From: DATIKM01 sp035477595
Lineage (GTDB): Bacteria > Armatimonadota > Chthonomonadetes > Chthonomonadales > CAJBBX01
DNA length: 30,070 nt
Direction of reading: 5' to 3'
Assembly: GCA_035477595.1 (NCBI GenBank)
Contig: DATIKM010000047.1
Span: 1 to 30,070, forward strand
In this document: one piece after another, positions 21,633-29,613 of the stretch
Layout of the letters: each line of letters starts with the position of its first letter
Numbering within the stretch: position 1 is the first letter of the stretch
The notes under the pieces: model-generated
Database searches by the model: none
Told to the model about the DNA's origin: nothing
Seen by the model: the letters and a program-made list of their open reading frames with translations, nothing else
Translations under genes and position numbers: made by a program

Positions 21633-23426
21633 CTATCGCTTTTGCAGCAGCCGGTGCCCGAGCACGAGCGCATCCATCCCGCTCGTCATGTAGGTGCGGT
21701 ACGCGTTCTCGGGGGTGTTCACGATCGGCTCGCCGCGCAGGTTGAACGACGTGTTCAGCACCAGCGGCACGCCGGTCGCGTCGCCGAACATCTCAATGAG
21801 CCGGTGGTACCGCGGGTTGGTGGCGCGGTGAACGGTCTGCAGCCTGCCGCTGCCATCGACGTGCGTGATGGCGGGGACGGTAGCCTGCTTGTCTACCCGC
21901 ACCGGGGAGACGAGGAGCATGTAGCGCGCTGGGTAGTGACGCTCCGGCTCCGGGAGCTCGAAGTACTCCGCAGTGCGCTCGGCCAGCACGGACGGAGCGA
22001 ACGGCCGGAAGGGCTCCCGGAACTTGATCTTGATGTTGACCGTGTCCTTCATGTCGGCCCGTCGCGCGTCGGCGAGTATGCTGCGGTTCCCGAGCGCGCG
22101 GGGCCCCCACTCGAACCGCCCCTGATACCATCCCACTACCTTGCCCGCGAGCAGTAGGTCCACGACGCGCGCCAGCATCCTCGCATCGTCGTCGATGCGC
22201 TCCGATGGGGCGTTCTCGCGCTCCAGGAAGGCCTCCACGGCGTCGGGCCCGTGCTCGTCGCCTAGCAGGGCGTGCTCTAGCACGAACCGGCGGGGCTGAC
22301 CCAGCACCACGTTGTACGCGTAGAGCGCCGCACCAGCCGCTCCGCCCGAGTCGCCGGCGGCTGGGTGGATGAACAGGTCCTCGAAGGGCGTCTCGCGCAG
22401 GAGGCGGTAGTTGGCCACGCTGTTCAGGCCGACGCCCCCCGCCAGGCAGAGGTTGCGGAGCCCCGTCTCGGCGTGAAGGTGGCGCGCCATGCGCAGCAGC
22501 ACCTCCTCGGTGACGCGCTGGATGCTCGCGGCGACGTCCGCATAGTACTGGTTGCGCTCTATCTCCTCCGTCGTCGGAGGGTTAGGGTCGTCGTACAGGC
22601 TCGTCCTGGCGGTGACGAAGCGGGCCTTCGGGTGGCGCGGCGTGCCGAAGAGCTCCTCAAAGCGCCGGTTGATGGTGCGGTCGGTGGAGTGATGGAAGCA
22701 GAAGCGTGACATGTCGAGCGCGAAGCTGCCGTCGTCGCGCAGGTCGATGAGTTGCATCACGCGGTCGGCGTACTTCGGCTCGCCGTACGGCGCCATGCCC
22801 ATCACCTTGTACTCGCCCTCGTTCACCTCAAACCCGAGGAAGGCGGTGAATGCGGAGTACAGCAGGCCGATCGAGTGCGGGAAGCGCATCTCCTTGTGCA
22901 ACCGGATAGTGCTGCGCTCCGACCCATCGGCCCGCGTGGTGCGCGCTGTGCCGAGCGCGCCGGTGACCCACTCCCCCGCTCCGTCGACGGTCAGCACCGC
23001 GGCCTCGTCGAAGGGCGAGCAGAGGAAGGCGCTGGCGGCATGGGCGACGTGGTGTTCGACGAAGAGGAGGCGCTCTGGGGGCACCCGGAGCCGCTCCCGA
23101 AGAAGTCCCTTTACCCACAACCGGTCGGTGAGCCATGCGGCCATCGCCTCGCGGAAGACGCGCCCGGTCCGCGGCGCCGAGCCGAGGATCGTCATCCAGA
23201 GACGCTCGAACTTCATCAGCGGCTTCTCGTAGAAGACGACGTAGTCGAGGTCTTCGGCACGAATGCCGGCGCGGCGGAGGCAGAAGGCGATGGCGTGCTC
23301 GGGGAAGCCGTGGTCATGCTTCTTGCGGCTGAAGCGCTCCTCCTCGGCGGCGGCGACGAGGACGCCATCCTGCAGAAGGGCGGCCGCCGCGTCATGGTAG
23401 AAGCAGGAGACGCCAAGAATGTTCAT
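21633..23426 (-). CDS. O-carbamoyltransferase, NodU/CmcH/TobZ family
   Basis: This is a 597-residue enzyme. It begins NILGVSCFYHDAAAALL and has the Kae1/HypF-type ATPase domain with HHVAH at residues 125-129 (metal ligands), VDGAGEW, EGEYKVMGMAPYG and GDSGGAAGAALYA. The C-terminal domain (~400-597) has the family stretch GRFEWGPRALGNRSILA, with REPFRPFAPSVL and NTSFNLRGEPIV. These enzymes make carbamoyl-adenylate from carbamoyl phosphate and ATP and carbamoylate hydroxyl groups, such as sugars of Nod factors or antibiotics. Here the acceptor is probably a sugar of the exopolysaccharide or its precursor. It is the last gene of the SGNH-SxtJ-carbamoyltransferase unit, seven bases after the SxtJ-like stop. 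Confidence 0.92.
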   Translation of the reverse strand: MNILGVSCFYHDAAAALLQDGVLVAAAEEERFSRKKHDHGFPEHAIAFCLRRAGIRAEDLDYVVFYEKPLMKFERLWMTILGSAPRTGRVFREAMAAWLTDRLWVKGLLRERLRVPPERLLFVEHHVAHAASAFLCSPFDEAAVLTVDGAGEWVTGALGTARTTRADGSERSTIRLHKEMRFPHSIGLLYSAFTAFLGFEVNEGEYKVMGMAPYGEPKYADRVMQLIDLRDDGSFALDMSRFCFHHSTDRTINRRFEELFGTPRHPKARFVTARTSLYDDPNPPTTEEIERNQYYADVAASIQRVTEEVLLRMARHLHAETGLRNLCLAGGVGLNSVANYRLLRETPFEDLFIHPAAGDSGGAAGAALYAYNVVLGQPRRFVLEHALLGDEHGPDAVEAFLERENAPSERIDDDARMLARVVDLLLAGKVVGWYQGRFEWGPRALGNRSILADARRADMKDTVNIKIKFREPFRPFAPSVLAERTAEYFELPEPERHYPARYMLLVSPVRVDKQATVPAITHVDGSGRLQTVHRATNPRYHRLIEMFGDATGVPLVLNTSFNLRGEPIVNTPENAYRTYMTSGMDALVLGHRLLQKR

Positions 23427-23433
23427 GGGCGCG

Positions 23434-23781
23434 CTACCCCTGCCCCCTCGCCGCTTCGAGAGACTCCTCCGGCTCCGGGCGCGCGATCCAGTACGTCGTC
23501 GCTCCCGCTCGGCGCAGGCGCAGCGGGTCCTTCAGGCGAACGACAAGCCCGACCGGCGTCACGAGCAGCAAGTAGAGCGTCCACATGATCGCCGCGCCGA
23601 AGAGGTGAAACGTCCACCGGCCGATCATCAGCATGGCGACGAGGAGCCACACGCGCCACCAGTCCGGCACGAGCCATACTAGCCCCGCGAATGCGAGGAG
23701 CACGGCGCAGCGCCCGGCAACGTTGTCGAACCGGTCGTTGAGCCGCGTGATCGCGCGGCCAAGCGACCGGAGCGCGCTCAA
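23434..23781 (-). CDS. SxtJ-like small membrane protein
   Basis: This 115-residue protein has two or three hydrophobic segments (GRCAVLLAFAGLVWLV, VWLLVAMLMIGRW and MWTLYLLLVTPVGLVVRL) and a C-terminal PLRLRRAGATTYWIAR that resembles SxtJ-family proteins. SxtJ is known from the saxitoxin cluster and is often seen beside carbamoyltransferases; its function is unknown. The start is TTG at 23781: GGGGGGAG lies six bases upstream and TTGA overlaps the SGNH hydrolase stop by four bases. No in-frame ATG precedes the first membrane segment. Its position between an SGNH hydrolase and a carbamoyltransferase supports a role with them at the membrane. The DUF5989 small protein often found in such clusters is not present. 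Confidence 0.68.
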   Translation of the reverse strand: MSALRSLGRAITRLNDRFDNVAGRCAVLLAFAGLVWLVPDWWRVWLLVAMLMIGRWTFHLFGAAIMWTLYLLLVTPVGLVVRLKDPLRLRRAGATTYWIARPEPEESLEAARGQG

Positions 23782-24983
23782 CGCGCGCTCCCCCCGGTCG
23801 TCTGCCCCGTGGCACGAGCGCTCCGCGCCGAGGACTCGAGCGCGCTGGCGAGCGGGCCCTCGAGCGCCGCCGCAGCGACCCGATGCCCCCGCGCCGTGAG
23901 ATGGCGGTCCTTCCGGAAGAACGTGGTCGCGCCCGTCGGGTCGGCGGCGCGCAACGGCGAGAGCAGATCGATCACCGGCACGTCGGCCTTCTCGAGGGCG
24001 CGGGTCATCGGAGCGTAGGCGTCTCGCAGGGAGGCGGCAGGCGGCGGGCGGCGGCGGAACGTCTGGGCGGGGTCAGGAGTGAGCGCCACCAGGAACGGCA
24101 CTCCGCGCTCACGGCACTGACGCTCGATCTCGAGGAGGAGCGCGGTCGTGAGAGCGAGGGTACGGTGCTCCTCGGTCTGCCGTTTCACAATCTGCGCTGC
24201 AGTAGGGGTATGGCCGGCGAGCGCCTGGCGGGCGAGTCGGGCCAGGTGGAGGTTGCGCGAGAGCCAGCCTGAGTGCGCTGGCGTTGGCCGGTTCGGGGCG
24301 CCCGCAGTGAACATGTCCAGCTGCGGGACCGCCGGCAGCCGCTCCGCCGGGAGCGGTGCGTCGGCCTCGCGTCGCGCGAATGGTCGGAGCCTGCCGTTGA
24401 CCAAGGTGTAGGTCTCGCGCACGATGCTGTCCTGCGAGTCGTTGTCGAAGAAGAGCAGCATGACCGCGTCCGGCTCGTAGGCCCATCCCTCCGCCTTCAG
24501 CCAGTCAAGCTGGTCGGCCGTCCCGAAGCTGGGAACGCCCGCGTTCACGAACTCGACGCGGCGCCCCAACCGCCGTGTGAGCGCCCGCTCGAGGGCGACC
24601 CCGAGGGTCTCCTCGTGCAGCACGCCGTGGCCAAACAGGAACGAGTCGCCGAGGCCCAGAACGCGCAGCGTGCCGGCGGGCGCCGGGATGGCGACCTCGT
24701 CGTCGCGCAAGGCGGCGCGGTTGATGCGGACTGGCACGTCGAACTCCGGCGTGGTGTGCCGACCGGTCCAGCCTGGAACGAGCGCGCGGCGCGCGGTCCG
24801 ACCCTCGTCGAGCGGACTGGTCGCGAGGAACAGGTCGCCCGCGAGCGGTGGTACGGGATGGAAGAACCGCAGGCCGATCTCAAGCACTGCGAGCGTCAGC
24901 AACGTGGAGCTGCAGCCCAGCGCCAGACCTGTGCGGATATCCCGCCAGCGCGTCTCGCGCTGCACGGGATGGCAGGAAGCCAT
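23778..24983 (-). CDS. SGNH/GDSL hydrolase family protein, membrane-anchored
   Basis: This protein of about 401 residues has an N-terminal hydrophobic anchor (TGLALGCSSTLLTLAVLEIG) and a globular SGNH domain. Block I is LGLGDSFLFGHGV with Ser114, the Gly block is NAGVPSFGTADQ, the Asn block is probably FFDNDSQD, and the DxxH block is DRHLTARGH near the C terminus. Members act as O-acyl esterases or transferases on exopolysaccharides, as in AlgX/AlgJ-type proteins, so acetyl removal or addition is likely. ATG 24983 is used; GTG 24998 is in frame but abuts the only GAGGAG. The gene heads the SGNH-SxtJ-carbamoyltransferase unit behind a TTGACG-18-TAGACT promoter. Confidence 0.82.
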   Translation of the reverse strand: MASCHPVQRETRWRDIRTGLALGCSSTLLTLAVLEIGLRFFHPVPPLAGDLFLATSPLDEGRTARRALVPGWTGRHTTPEFDVPVRINRAALRDDEVAIPAPAGTLRVLGLGDSFLFGHGVLHEETLGVALERALTRRLGRRVEFVNAGVPSFGTADQLDWLKAEGWAYEPDAVMLLFFDNDSQDSIVRETYTLVNGRLRPFARREADAPLPAERLPAVPQLDMFTAGAPNRPTPAHSGWLSRNLHLARLARQALAGHTPTAAQIVKRQTEEHRTLALTTALLLEIERQCRERGVPFLVALTPDPAQTFRRRPPPAASLRDAYAPMTRALEKADVPVIDLLSPLRAADPTGATTFFRKDRHLTARGHRVAAAALEGPLASALESSARSARATGQTTGGSAR

Positions 24984-25042
24984 GGGTGAGGTTGCCACTC
25001 CTCTCTGCGCCGCGCGCCCGTGGCGGGTGGCAGCGCACGCTG

Positions 25043-25072
25043 AGTCTAGCCCGGTCTAGCGGCGGGCGTCAA
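25043..25072 (-). promoter_or_regulatory. Sigma-70-type promoter for the SGNH-SxtJ-carbamoyltransferase unit
   Basis: Read on the minus strand, TTGACG (25072-25067) and TAGACT (25048-25043) are separated by 18 bases, the same spacing as the ponA promoter. Transcription should begin near 25036, giving a leader of about 38-53 bases. A 7-mer, GCTAGAC on the minus strand, occurs at 25060-25054 and 25050-25044, ten bases apart; the second copy overlaps the -10 box. Confidence 0.6.
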
Positions 25073-25241
25073 GGCGACCAGACGGCGGCGTTGGGGCGGA
25101 TGGAGGGGGCGAGCCCGGAGACGCCGAGCGGCGGCGTGCGCTGTGGGATCGACGCGGCGTGGTCGGGGTGGCAGGGGCGTGTGGTGCGGCGTCGTAGGCG
25201 CTCAGGTGAGTGTGCGGAACGAGGGCGACGGAGCTGCGGGG

Positions 25242-25262
25242 CCGGCCCGCCCAGGCGGCCGG
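25242..25262 (-). terminator. Candidate terminator hairpin downstream of the CelD-type GNAT gene
   Basis: CCGGCC (25242-25247) pairs with GGCCGG (25257-25262) around a nine-base GC-rich loop that can pair further. It lies about 30 bases after the GNAT stop codon and 170 bases before the SGNH promoter. No U-run follows on the minus strand. Confidence 0.3.
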
Positions 25263-25293
25263 ACGCCGAGCCGACGAGTTGGACGCGGCAGCG

Positions 25294-26526
25294 TCAACCC
25301 CGAGACAGCCAGCGGTGCATCGCGCGGGCCCACCGCGCGCTCCTGGAGTGGTACAGCCACCGCTGAAGACGGGGCCGCGCACCCGTACGCTCGACGATGG
25401 CGACGGCCTGTCTGCGCAGAGAGTTGCGCGCCACCATCGGCATCGCGGCGAGGAGCGATGGGAGCGTCCGCCTGACGAGCAGCACGTTGGCTTCCAGTGC
25501 CACTTCGGTCGCGTAGCGGCTCTTGTACTCCCAGTCCTGAGAGTTGAAGTCGAGACAGCGCGCCTCGGACTGGGCGTGCAGGTCCTGTACGACGAGGTAC
25601 CAGAGCACTGCGCCGGGCCCTCGGTGCGCCCAACTGGCCACGTAGCCGAGCTTCTCCAGCAGCAGAACGCCGTCGCAAGCGCTGAAGAACACGAACGCCA
25701 GCGGTTCGCCCCCGCACCGGAGGATGTACGCCCTCAGCAGTCCGCGCTCAGCGAGCCACGCAGTTCGGCGAGCGTCGGACTCGGACCAGCTTGCTGCAGC
25801 GTAGCTGTGCTCCGCTTTCCAGCTGGCGCCGAGCACCTCGAGGGCGGCGCGGCACAGGATGGGCGTCTCCTCCGGAGAGGTGATGATCTGAACGGACAGC
25901 CCTTCGGGGCAGGCCGCGCGCAGCTGGCGAACCTCCCACTCCCGCTTCTTGGCGGTGCGCTTGCTGAACTGGTTGCGCAGGTAGTCGTCGAAGCTGCCGC
26001 GCACCGCCAGTCTCCACCGCCTAGCATCTCGGGTGAGGGTCTGGGCCCACCACGTCCGCCGAGCTGGGCCGTCCCCGAACACTGCCTGCCAGAGCGGCGA
26101 ATCACGCACCACATACCCGAGCCGGACCTGCTGCGCCGGAATGCTGGCGAACGCGGCGTGACACACACAGACGGCCTCGTCGACGTCGCGCGGCAGGACT
26201 GGCCCTGCCACCATGTTAGCGCGTCGGGCGGCGCCGGTCTTATTGGTCTGCTCGACCTCCGCCGCCAACCCGGTGAGCGCCACGACCCCCGCCAGCGCCT
26301 CGCCGCACCACACGGCAATCGCGGCCGGCTCGCGCTCTCGAGAGGCTGCGTACTCGATGAGCCAGTCCGGCCGCTGATCTGCAACCGGCAGGGCCTGACG
26401 GGCCCAGAGGTCGAGCCAGGGCTGCTCGATCTCGCGGACCGCGTCCGTACCGCGGCGCACCTCGACTCGCAGTTCTGGCGCTCCAGCATCGCGGGCTGCG
26501 CGCCGCGTCGTCTCGCGTAGTCTCAT
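25294..26526 (-). CDS. GNAT-fold acetyltransferase, BioF2/CelD-like (PF13480)
   Basis: This 410-residue protein has the two-lobed FemAB/CelD layout. The N-terminal lobe is seen in PWLDLWARQALPVADQRPDW and AIAVWCGEALAGVVAL. The second lobe has FVFFSACDGVLLLEKLGY, RGPGAVLWYLVVQDL and LDFNSQDWEYKSRY, close to the CelD-type acetyltransferase pattern. Such proteins sit in exopolysaccharide clusters and are thought to transfer acyl or aminoacyl groups to glycans or precursors in the cytoplasm. The ATG at 26526 has GGAGG four bases upstream. It lies 110 bp after the glycosyltransferase gene, without overlap, unlike its neighbours. The substrate is unknown. Confidence 0.8.
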   Translation of the reverse strand: MRLRETTRRAARDAGAPELRVEVRRGTDAVREIEQPWLDLWARQALPVADQRPDWLIEYAASREREPAAIAVWCGEALAGVVALTGLAAEVEQTNKTGAARRANMVAGPVLPRDVDEAVCVCHAAFASIPAQQVRLGYVVRDSPLWQAVFGDGPARRTWWAQTLTRDARRWRLAVRGSFDDYLRNQFSKRTAKKREWEVRQLRAACPEGLSVQIITSPEETPILCRAALEVLGASWKAEHSYAAASWSESDARRTAWLAERGLLRAYILRCGGEPLAFVFFSACDGVLLLEKLGYVASWAHRGPGAVLWYLVVQDLHAQSEARCLDFNSQDWEYKSRYATEVALEANVLLVRRTLPSLLAAMPMVARNSLRRQAVAIVERTGARPRLQRWLYHSRSARWARAMHRWLSRG

Positions 26527-26636
26527 CGGTCCTCCATGCGCATGTAGGGCACCCTCGGCCAAGGCATGGCACGGGGGTACGCCGGAACGGGGAGCTAACC
26601 GGCCGTCTCGGTGCGCCCGCCCCTCCCAGGTGCGCT

Positions 26637-27656
26637 CTAGCGGCTCAGCCCCACGTGGCGGCCCTGACGGCGCAGGACCACGAAGTCCCAGATACCCGCC
26701 AGGAAACCGGCGCCGTAGCTGAGGTGATAGGTTGCGAACACCGCGGGCAGGAGTGGGAAGAGGCGCCATCCCGCACGCGCCGCCAGGGCGGCCGAGGCGG
26801 CCCCAATGCACAGCATGTAGAGCGCCAGCACAACGATGAGCGCATGCTGCGCCGCCTGGCTGAACGGCGCCACCGCTACCAGCGCCGCCAGTGCTGCCAC
26901 GCATGCGGCCGGCACGAGGTGCCGTGGCGACGCCGGCAAGCGGTGCTTCTGTATGACCCGCACCTTCCAGTAGCCGTACTGGAAGTACTGCCGGAACAGG
27001 CCGGTGAGCGATGCGCGCGGCGTGTACCACGAGCGAATCCGCGGCGACTGCCAGACCACGCCCCCGGAGCGCACGATGCGCAGGTTCAGCTCGTCGTCCT
27101 GGTTGCGCACCAGTTCCTCATCGAAGAGCCCGAGCTCCAGCAGCCGCTCCTTGCGCCAGAAGCCGTAAGGAACGGTGTCGGCCGGCCCTTCGTGGTTCGG
27201 ATTGTGGAACGCCCCTCCACCCACGGCAACCGGTGAGTGGTAGGCGGCGGCGATCGCCCGGTGCAGGAGGCCCTGGGCGCGCGTAAGGGCGGGCCCGCCT
27301 ACGTTGTCGGCAGAGGTCTCCCGCGAGACAGCCAGGCACTGCACGAGGTAGTCCGGCGCGTACTCGGTGTGAGCGTCTATGCGCGCGATGTAGTGGCCGT
27401 GCGCCGCGCCGATGCCCGCGTTGAGGGCGTGCGGCGTCGTGCGTGCCGGGTTGTCGATCAGCCGGACTCGCGGGTCGCCTCCAGCGGCTCGCGCCACGAT
27501 CTCGCGGGTCCCGTCGCTCGACATCCCGTCCGCGACGACCACCTCGAACCCACCACGCGGTTCCTCGAAGGCAAGAACCCCGCGGAGGCACGCCTCGATG
27601 TGGCCGGCCTCGTTCCGACACGGGATCACAATGCTGACGGCGGGGTTGGCGGTCAC
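26637..27656 (-). CDS. Family 2 glycosyltransferase, ExoA-like
   Basis: This 339-residue protein has a GT-A domain (VSIVIPCRNEAGHIEACL, VVVADGMSSDGTREIV, the metal site IARIDAHTEY and acid/base NQDDELNLRI), then WYTPRASLTGLFRQYFQYG of the ExoA group. The C terminus has about three to four transmembrane helices (LVPAACVAALAALVAVA, LIVVLALYMLCIGAASA, AGFLAGIWDFVV). ExoA-type enzymes add sugars to lipid-linked succinoglycan-like repeats at the inner membrane. The GTG at 27656 overlaps the deacetylase stop by four bases (GTGA). The longer frame to 27695 would overlap by 43 bases and adds nothing conserved. Sugar specificity cannot be read. Confidence 0.88.
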   Translation of the reverse strand: MTANPAVSIVIPCRNEAGHIEACLRGVLAFEEPRGGFEVVVADGMSSDGTREIVARAAGGDPRVRLIDNPARTTPHALNAGIGAAHGHYIARIDAHTEYAPDYLVQCLAVSRETSADNVGGPALTRAQGLLHRAIAAAYHSPVAVGGGAFHNPNHEGPADTVPYGFWRKERLLELGLFDEELVRNQDDELNLRIVRSGGVVWQSPRIRSWYTPRASLTGLFRQYFQYGYWKVRVIQKHRLPASPRHLVPAACVAALAALVAVAPFSQAAQHALIVVLALYMLCIGAASAALAARAGWRLFPLLPAVFATYHLSYGAGFLAGIWDFVVLRRQGRHVGLSR

Positions 27657-28603
27657 GTCGTGCCGGTGCGCAGCTTGCCCAGCAGCCACTTCCATTGCAT
27701 GCGCGCCAGGCGCCGACGGTCCACCTCAGGCTTCCAGTCGGGCCGCGTCTTCAGGTGGTCAAGGAGCGTGGAGACCGGGACGAACCATCCTCCCAGGCCC
27801 GCCAGCCGCTCCATCAGCCGCCGGAACTCGGGATGGGGGCGGCCACACTCGGTGAAGCCGTACGCGAAGTGCGTGTAGGCGATGCAGGCGCCGCCCGATG
27901 CCGCGAGGCGGTCCTGGTTGCGCTCGGAGGTCAGGCGCAGGAAGCTGGCTATGCGCGCACCATCGCTGGCGCTGAACCACATCGGCACGCACGGGCGGGC
28001 CGGATCGTGATAGGGCATGATGGGGTCCTGCGCCAGCGTGTCGATGTCGCTGAACACGAGGTTCCGCACATAGGAGATATGCGTCCGACAGAGGTCGCCC
28101 CAGTAGAACGGGCTCTGCTCGATGTGCCCGGACGTGCTGTTGTCACTGCCCCTGACCCCGTGCGTCAGGCGGTACGCGATCCGCGCCGGGCCATCGAGTC
28201 TCGCGCTGCCCCAGTACAACCCATCTCTCTGGCCCACGTGAACCGTGTAGATGCGCGGATCGCGGCCGACGACGTCGCGGAATAACTCGAGGCCCAGTAT
28301 CGTGCGCTCGCGCGTGGACGGCTCGTTGGCGGCGCCGTGGCTCGCGATCTCCACTCCACGCTCCTGAAGACTCAGCACCCAGGCGCGGTACTCGGGCTCC
28401 TCCAGCGACTGGCCTCCCTCAGGGCGCGGGTTCCGGGCGGTCAAGGGCCAGACGGTCTTGGTGGTGACGATGCCGAGGTCGAGCAGAAAGTCGTAGACCG
28501 GCGCGACCTGCTCGACGGTGCACCCATCGGTGTCGTCGATGACGGAGAAGGCAAACCGCTTGCCGTCGGGCCACGCGATGCCATGGGTTCCTGGCGCGCC
28601 CAC
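27653..28603 (-). CDS. Polysaccharide deacetylase-like protein (NodB-homology fold)
   Basis: This 316-residue protein starts GAPGTHGIAWPDGKRFAFSVIDDTDG, here read as WPDGKRFAFS and VIDDTDG, with a double Asp like NodB motif 1. SLQERGVEIASHG resembles the H-containing motif 2. The C-terminal half contains AYTHFAYGFTECG. The matches are partial, so it belongs to the carbohydrate esterase 4-like superfamily rather than to a typical chitin deacetylase. It has no signal peptide and may be cytoplasmic. The GTG at 28603 shares one base with the FemAB stop (TAGTG). A stop/start overlap with ExoA-like GT2 follows, so these three genes are translationally coupled. It probably removes N-acetyl groups or modifies sugars of the polysaccharide. 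Confidence 0.7.
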   Translation of the reverse strand: MGAPGTHGIAWPDGKRFAFSVIDDTDGCTVEQVAPVYDFLLDLGIVTTKTVWPLTARNPRPEGGQSLEEPEYRAWVLSLQERGVEIASHGAANEPSTRERTILGLELFRDVVGRDPRIYTVHVGQRDGLYWGSARLDGPARIAYRLTHGVRGSDNSTSGHIEQSPFYWGDLCRTHISYVRNLVFSDIDTLAQDPIMPYHDPARPCVPMWFSASDGARIASFLRLTSERNQDRLAASGGACIAYTHFAYGFTECGRPHPEFRRLMERLAGLGGWFVPVSTLLDHLKTRPDWKPEVDRRRLARMQWKWLLGKLRTGTT

Positions 28604-29613
28604 TACGCGACCCGTGCCGGCGCGCGCGCGCCCGAACTGCGCTGCCGCCAGCGCACCGCGCCGCGCGCTCGCTCGCGCAGGAAGGCCAGGACCCGACAGC
28701 GCGACCGCCGGAACCACGGCACGCCGATGCGCTCACCGCCGAACTTCGCCTTGTAGTCGCCTCCGCCGCCCATGTCGTACCGAGCGATCCCCTTCTCCCT
28801 CCAGTGGCGCATCGCGTGCCACTGGAGGGCCTCGTTCGGTCGCCAGTGCTGGTCCGGCCGCCAGCTCGCCCCGCCCCAGAAGTACATGGTCCCGTTCATC
28901 GCCGGGAAGATGCCCGTGGCGATGCACCGCCCTCCGGGCTCGCGCGCCCGCAACAGTAGGAGGCGTCCGGTCGGGAGGAGGCGCCGCATCAGCGAGCGCA
29001 CCCGGTCGACGCCGTAGGTGGGAACAAGCCCCTGCTTTGCGAACACATCGACGAGCTGGGCATGGTAGTCGTCTGCAAAGCCATCGTCATGCGCTTGCTC
29101 GATCGTGACGCCCTCACGTTGCGCCTTGCGGATGCAGCGCCTGCACGCGCCGGTCATCCGTGCGAAAAGCTCACCCTCGGAGCGCGCGAGGTCGATCTCG
29201 TAACCCGGAAGCCTGCCGTACTCGTAGCCGAGACCGGCGGCGTCCTGCCGGGTGAGCCGCCGGTCCATCACCTCCAGATGGACGCACCGCAGGTCACGGA
29301 GCGCGAACGGCACCAGCGCCGCAAGCGCGCTCCGGCGGTCCGCGCCCGGGACCAGGTTGAAGCCCATGTAGGCGGTCGTCCAGCCGGGGAACGGGCTGCC
29401 GAGCAAGCGCAGCCCGAAGCGGCGGATGACGGCACCGGTGAAGAAGCCCAGGAGCGCGCCTCCCTCTCGCACCTCAGCAACCACCGGTTCGGCCCGCTGC
29501 GTCTCCGCGATGAAGGCGAGCCACTCGCGCGTCTGGAAGATGGTGCGGTCCGGGTACGCGTCGAGAGCGCCCCAGTCCACCTCGTCGAGGGGAATGCTGT
29601 GGAGGGTGGTCAC
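28603..29613 (-). CDS. GNAT-family FemAB-like (FemX-type) aminoacyl/acyltransferase
   Basis: This 336-residue protein has the two GNAT lobes of FemABX-type enzymes. The N-terminal lobe has FQTREWLAFIAETQ and LGSPFPGWTTAYMGFN. The second has KAQREGVTIEQAH, YHAQLVDVFAKQGLVPTYG, LLLLRAREPGGRCIATGIF, FWGGASWRPDQHWRPNEAL and ARYDMGGGGDYKAKFGG. These resemble the FemAB-related proteins of XrtA-type exopolysaccharide clusters more than true peptidoglycan branch synthases. It probably adds an amino acid or acyl group to the polysaccharide or its lipid carrier in the cytoplasm. The start is GTG at 29613, which overlaps the upstream stop by four bases (GTGA). Confidence 0.82.
   Translation of the reverse strand: MTTLHSIPLDEVDWGALDAYPDRTIFQTREWLAFIAETQRAEPVVAEVREGGALLGFFTGAVIRRFGLRLLGSPFPGWTTAYMGFNLVPGADRRSALAALVPFALRDLRCVHLEVMDRRLTRQDAAGLGYEYGRLPGYEIDLARSEGELFARMTGACRRCIRKAQREGVTIEQAHDDGFADDYHAQLVDVFAKQGLVPTYGVDRVRSLMRRLLPTGRLLLLRAREPGGRCIATGIFPAMNGTMYFWGGASWRPDQHWRPNEALQWHAMRHWREKGIARYDMGGGGDYKAKFGGERIGVPWFRRSRCRVLAFLRERARGAVRWRQRSSGARAPARVA

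Larger units (their letters stand above)
24984..25293. other. Intergenic region between the SGNH unit and the CelD-type GNAT gene
   Basis: This 310-bp gap has no convincing coding region on either strand. From the right it holds a candidate hairpin downstream of the GNAT gene (25242-25262), about 170 bp of featureless GC-rich sequence, a minus-strand promoter (25043-25072) and the untranslated leader of the SGNH gene. Confidence 0.7.

Noticed and set aside
25292..25297. TTGACG on the minus strand as a second promoter upstream of the SGNH unit
   Set aside because: It overlaps the GNAT stop codon and has no -10 hexamer at 16-19 bases.
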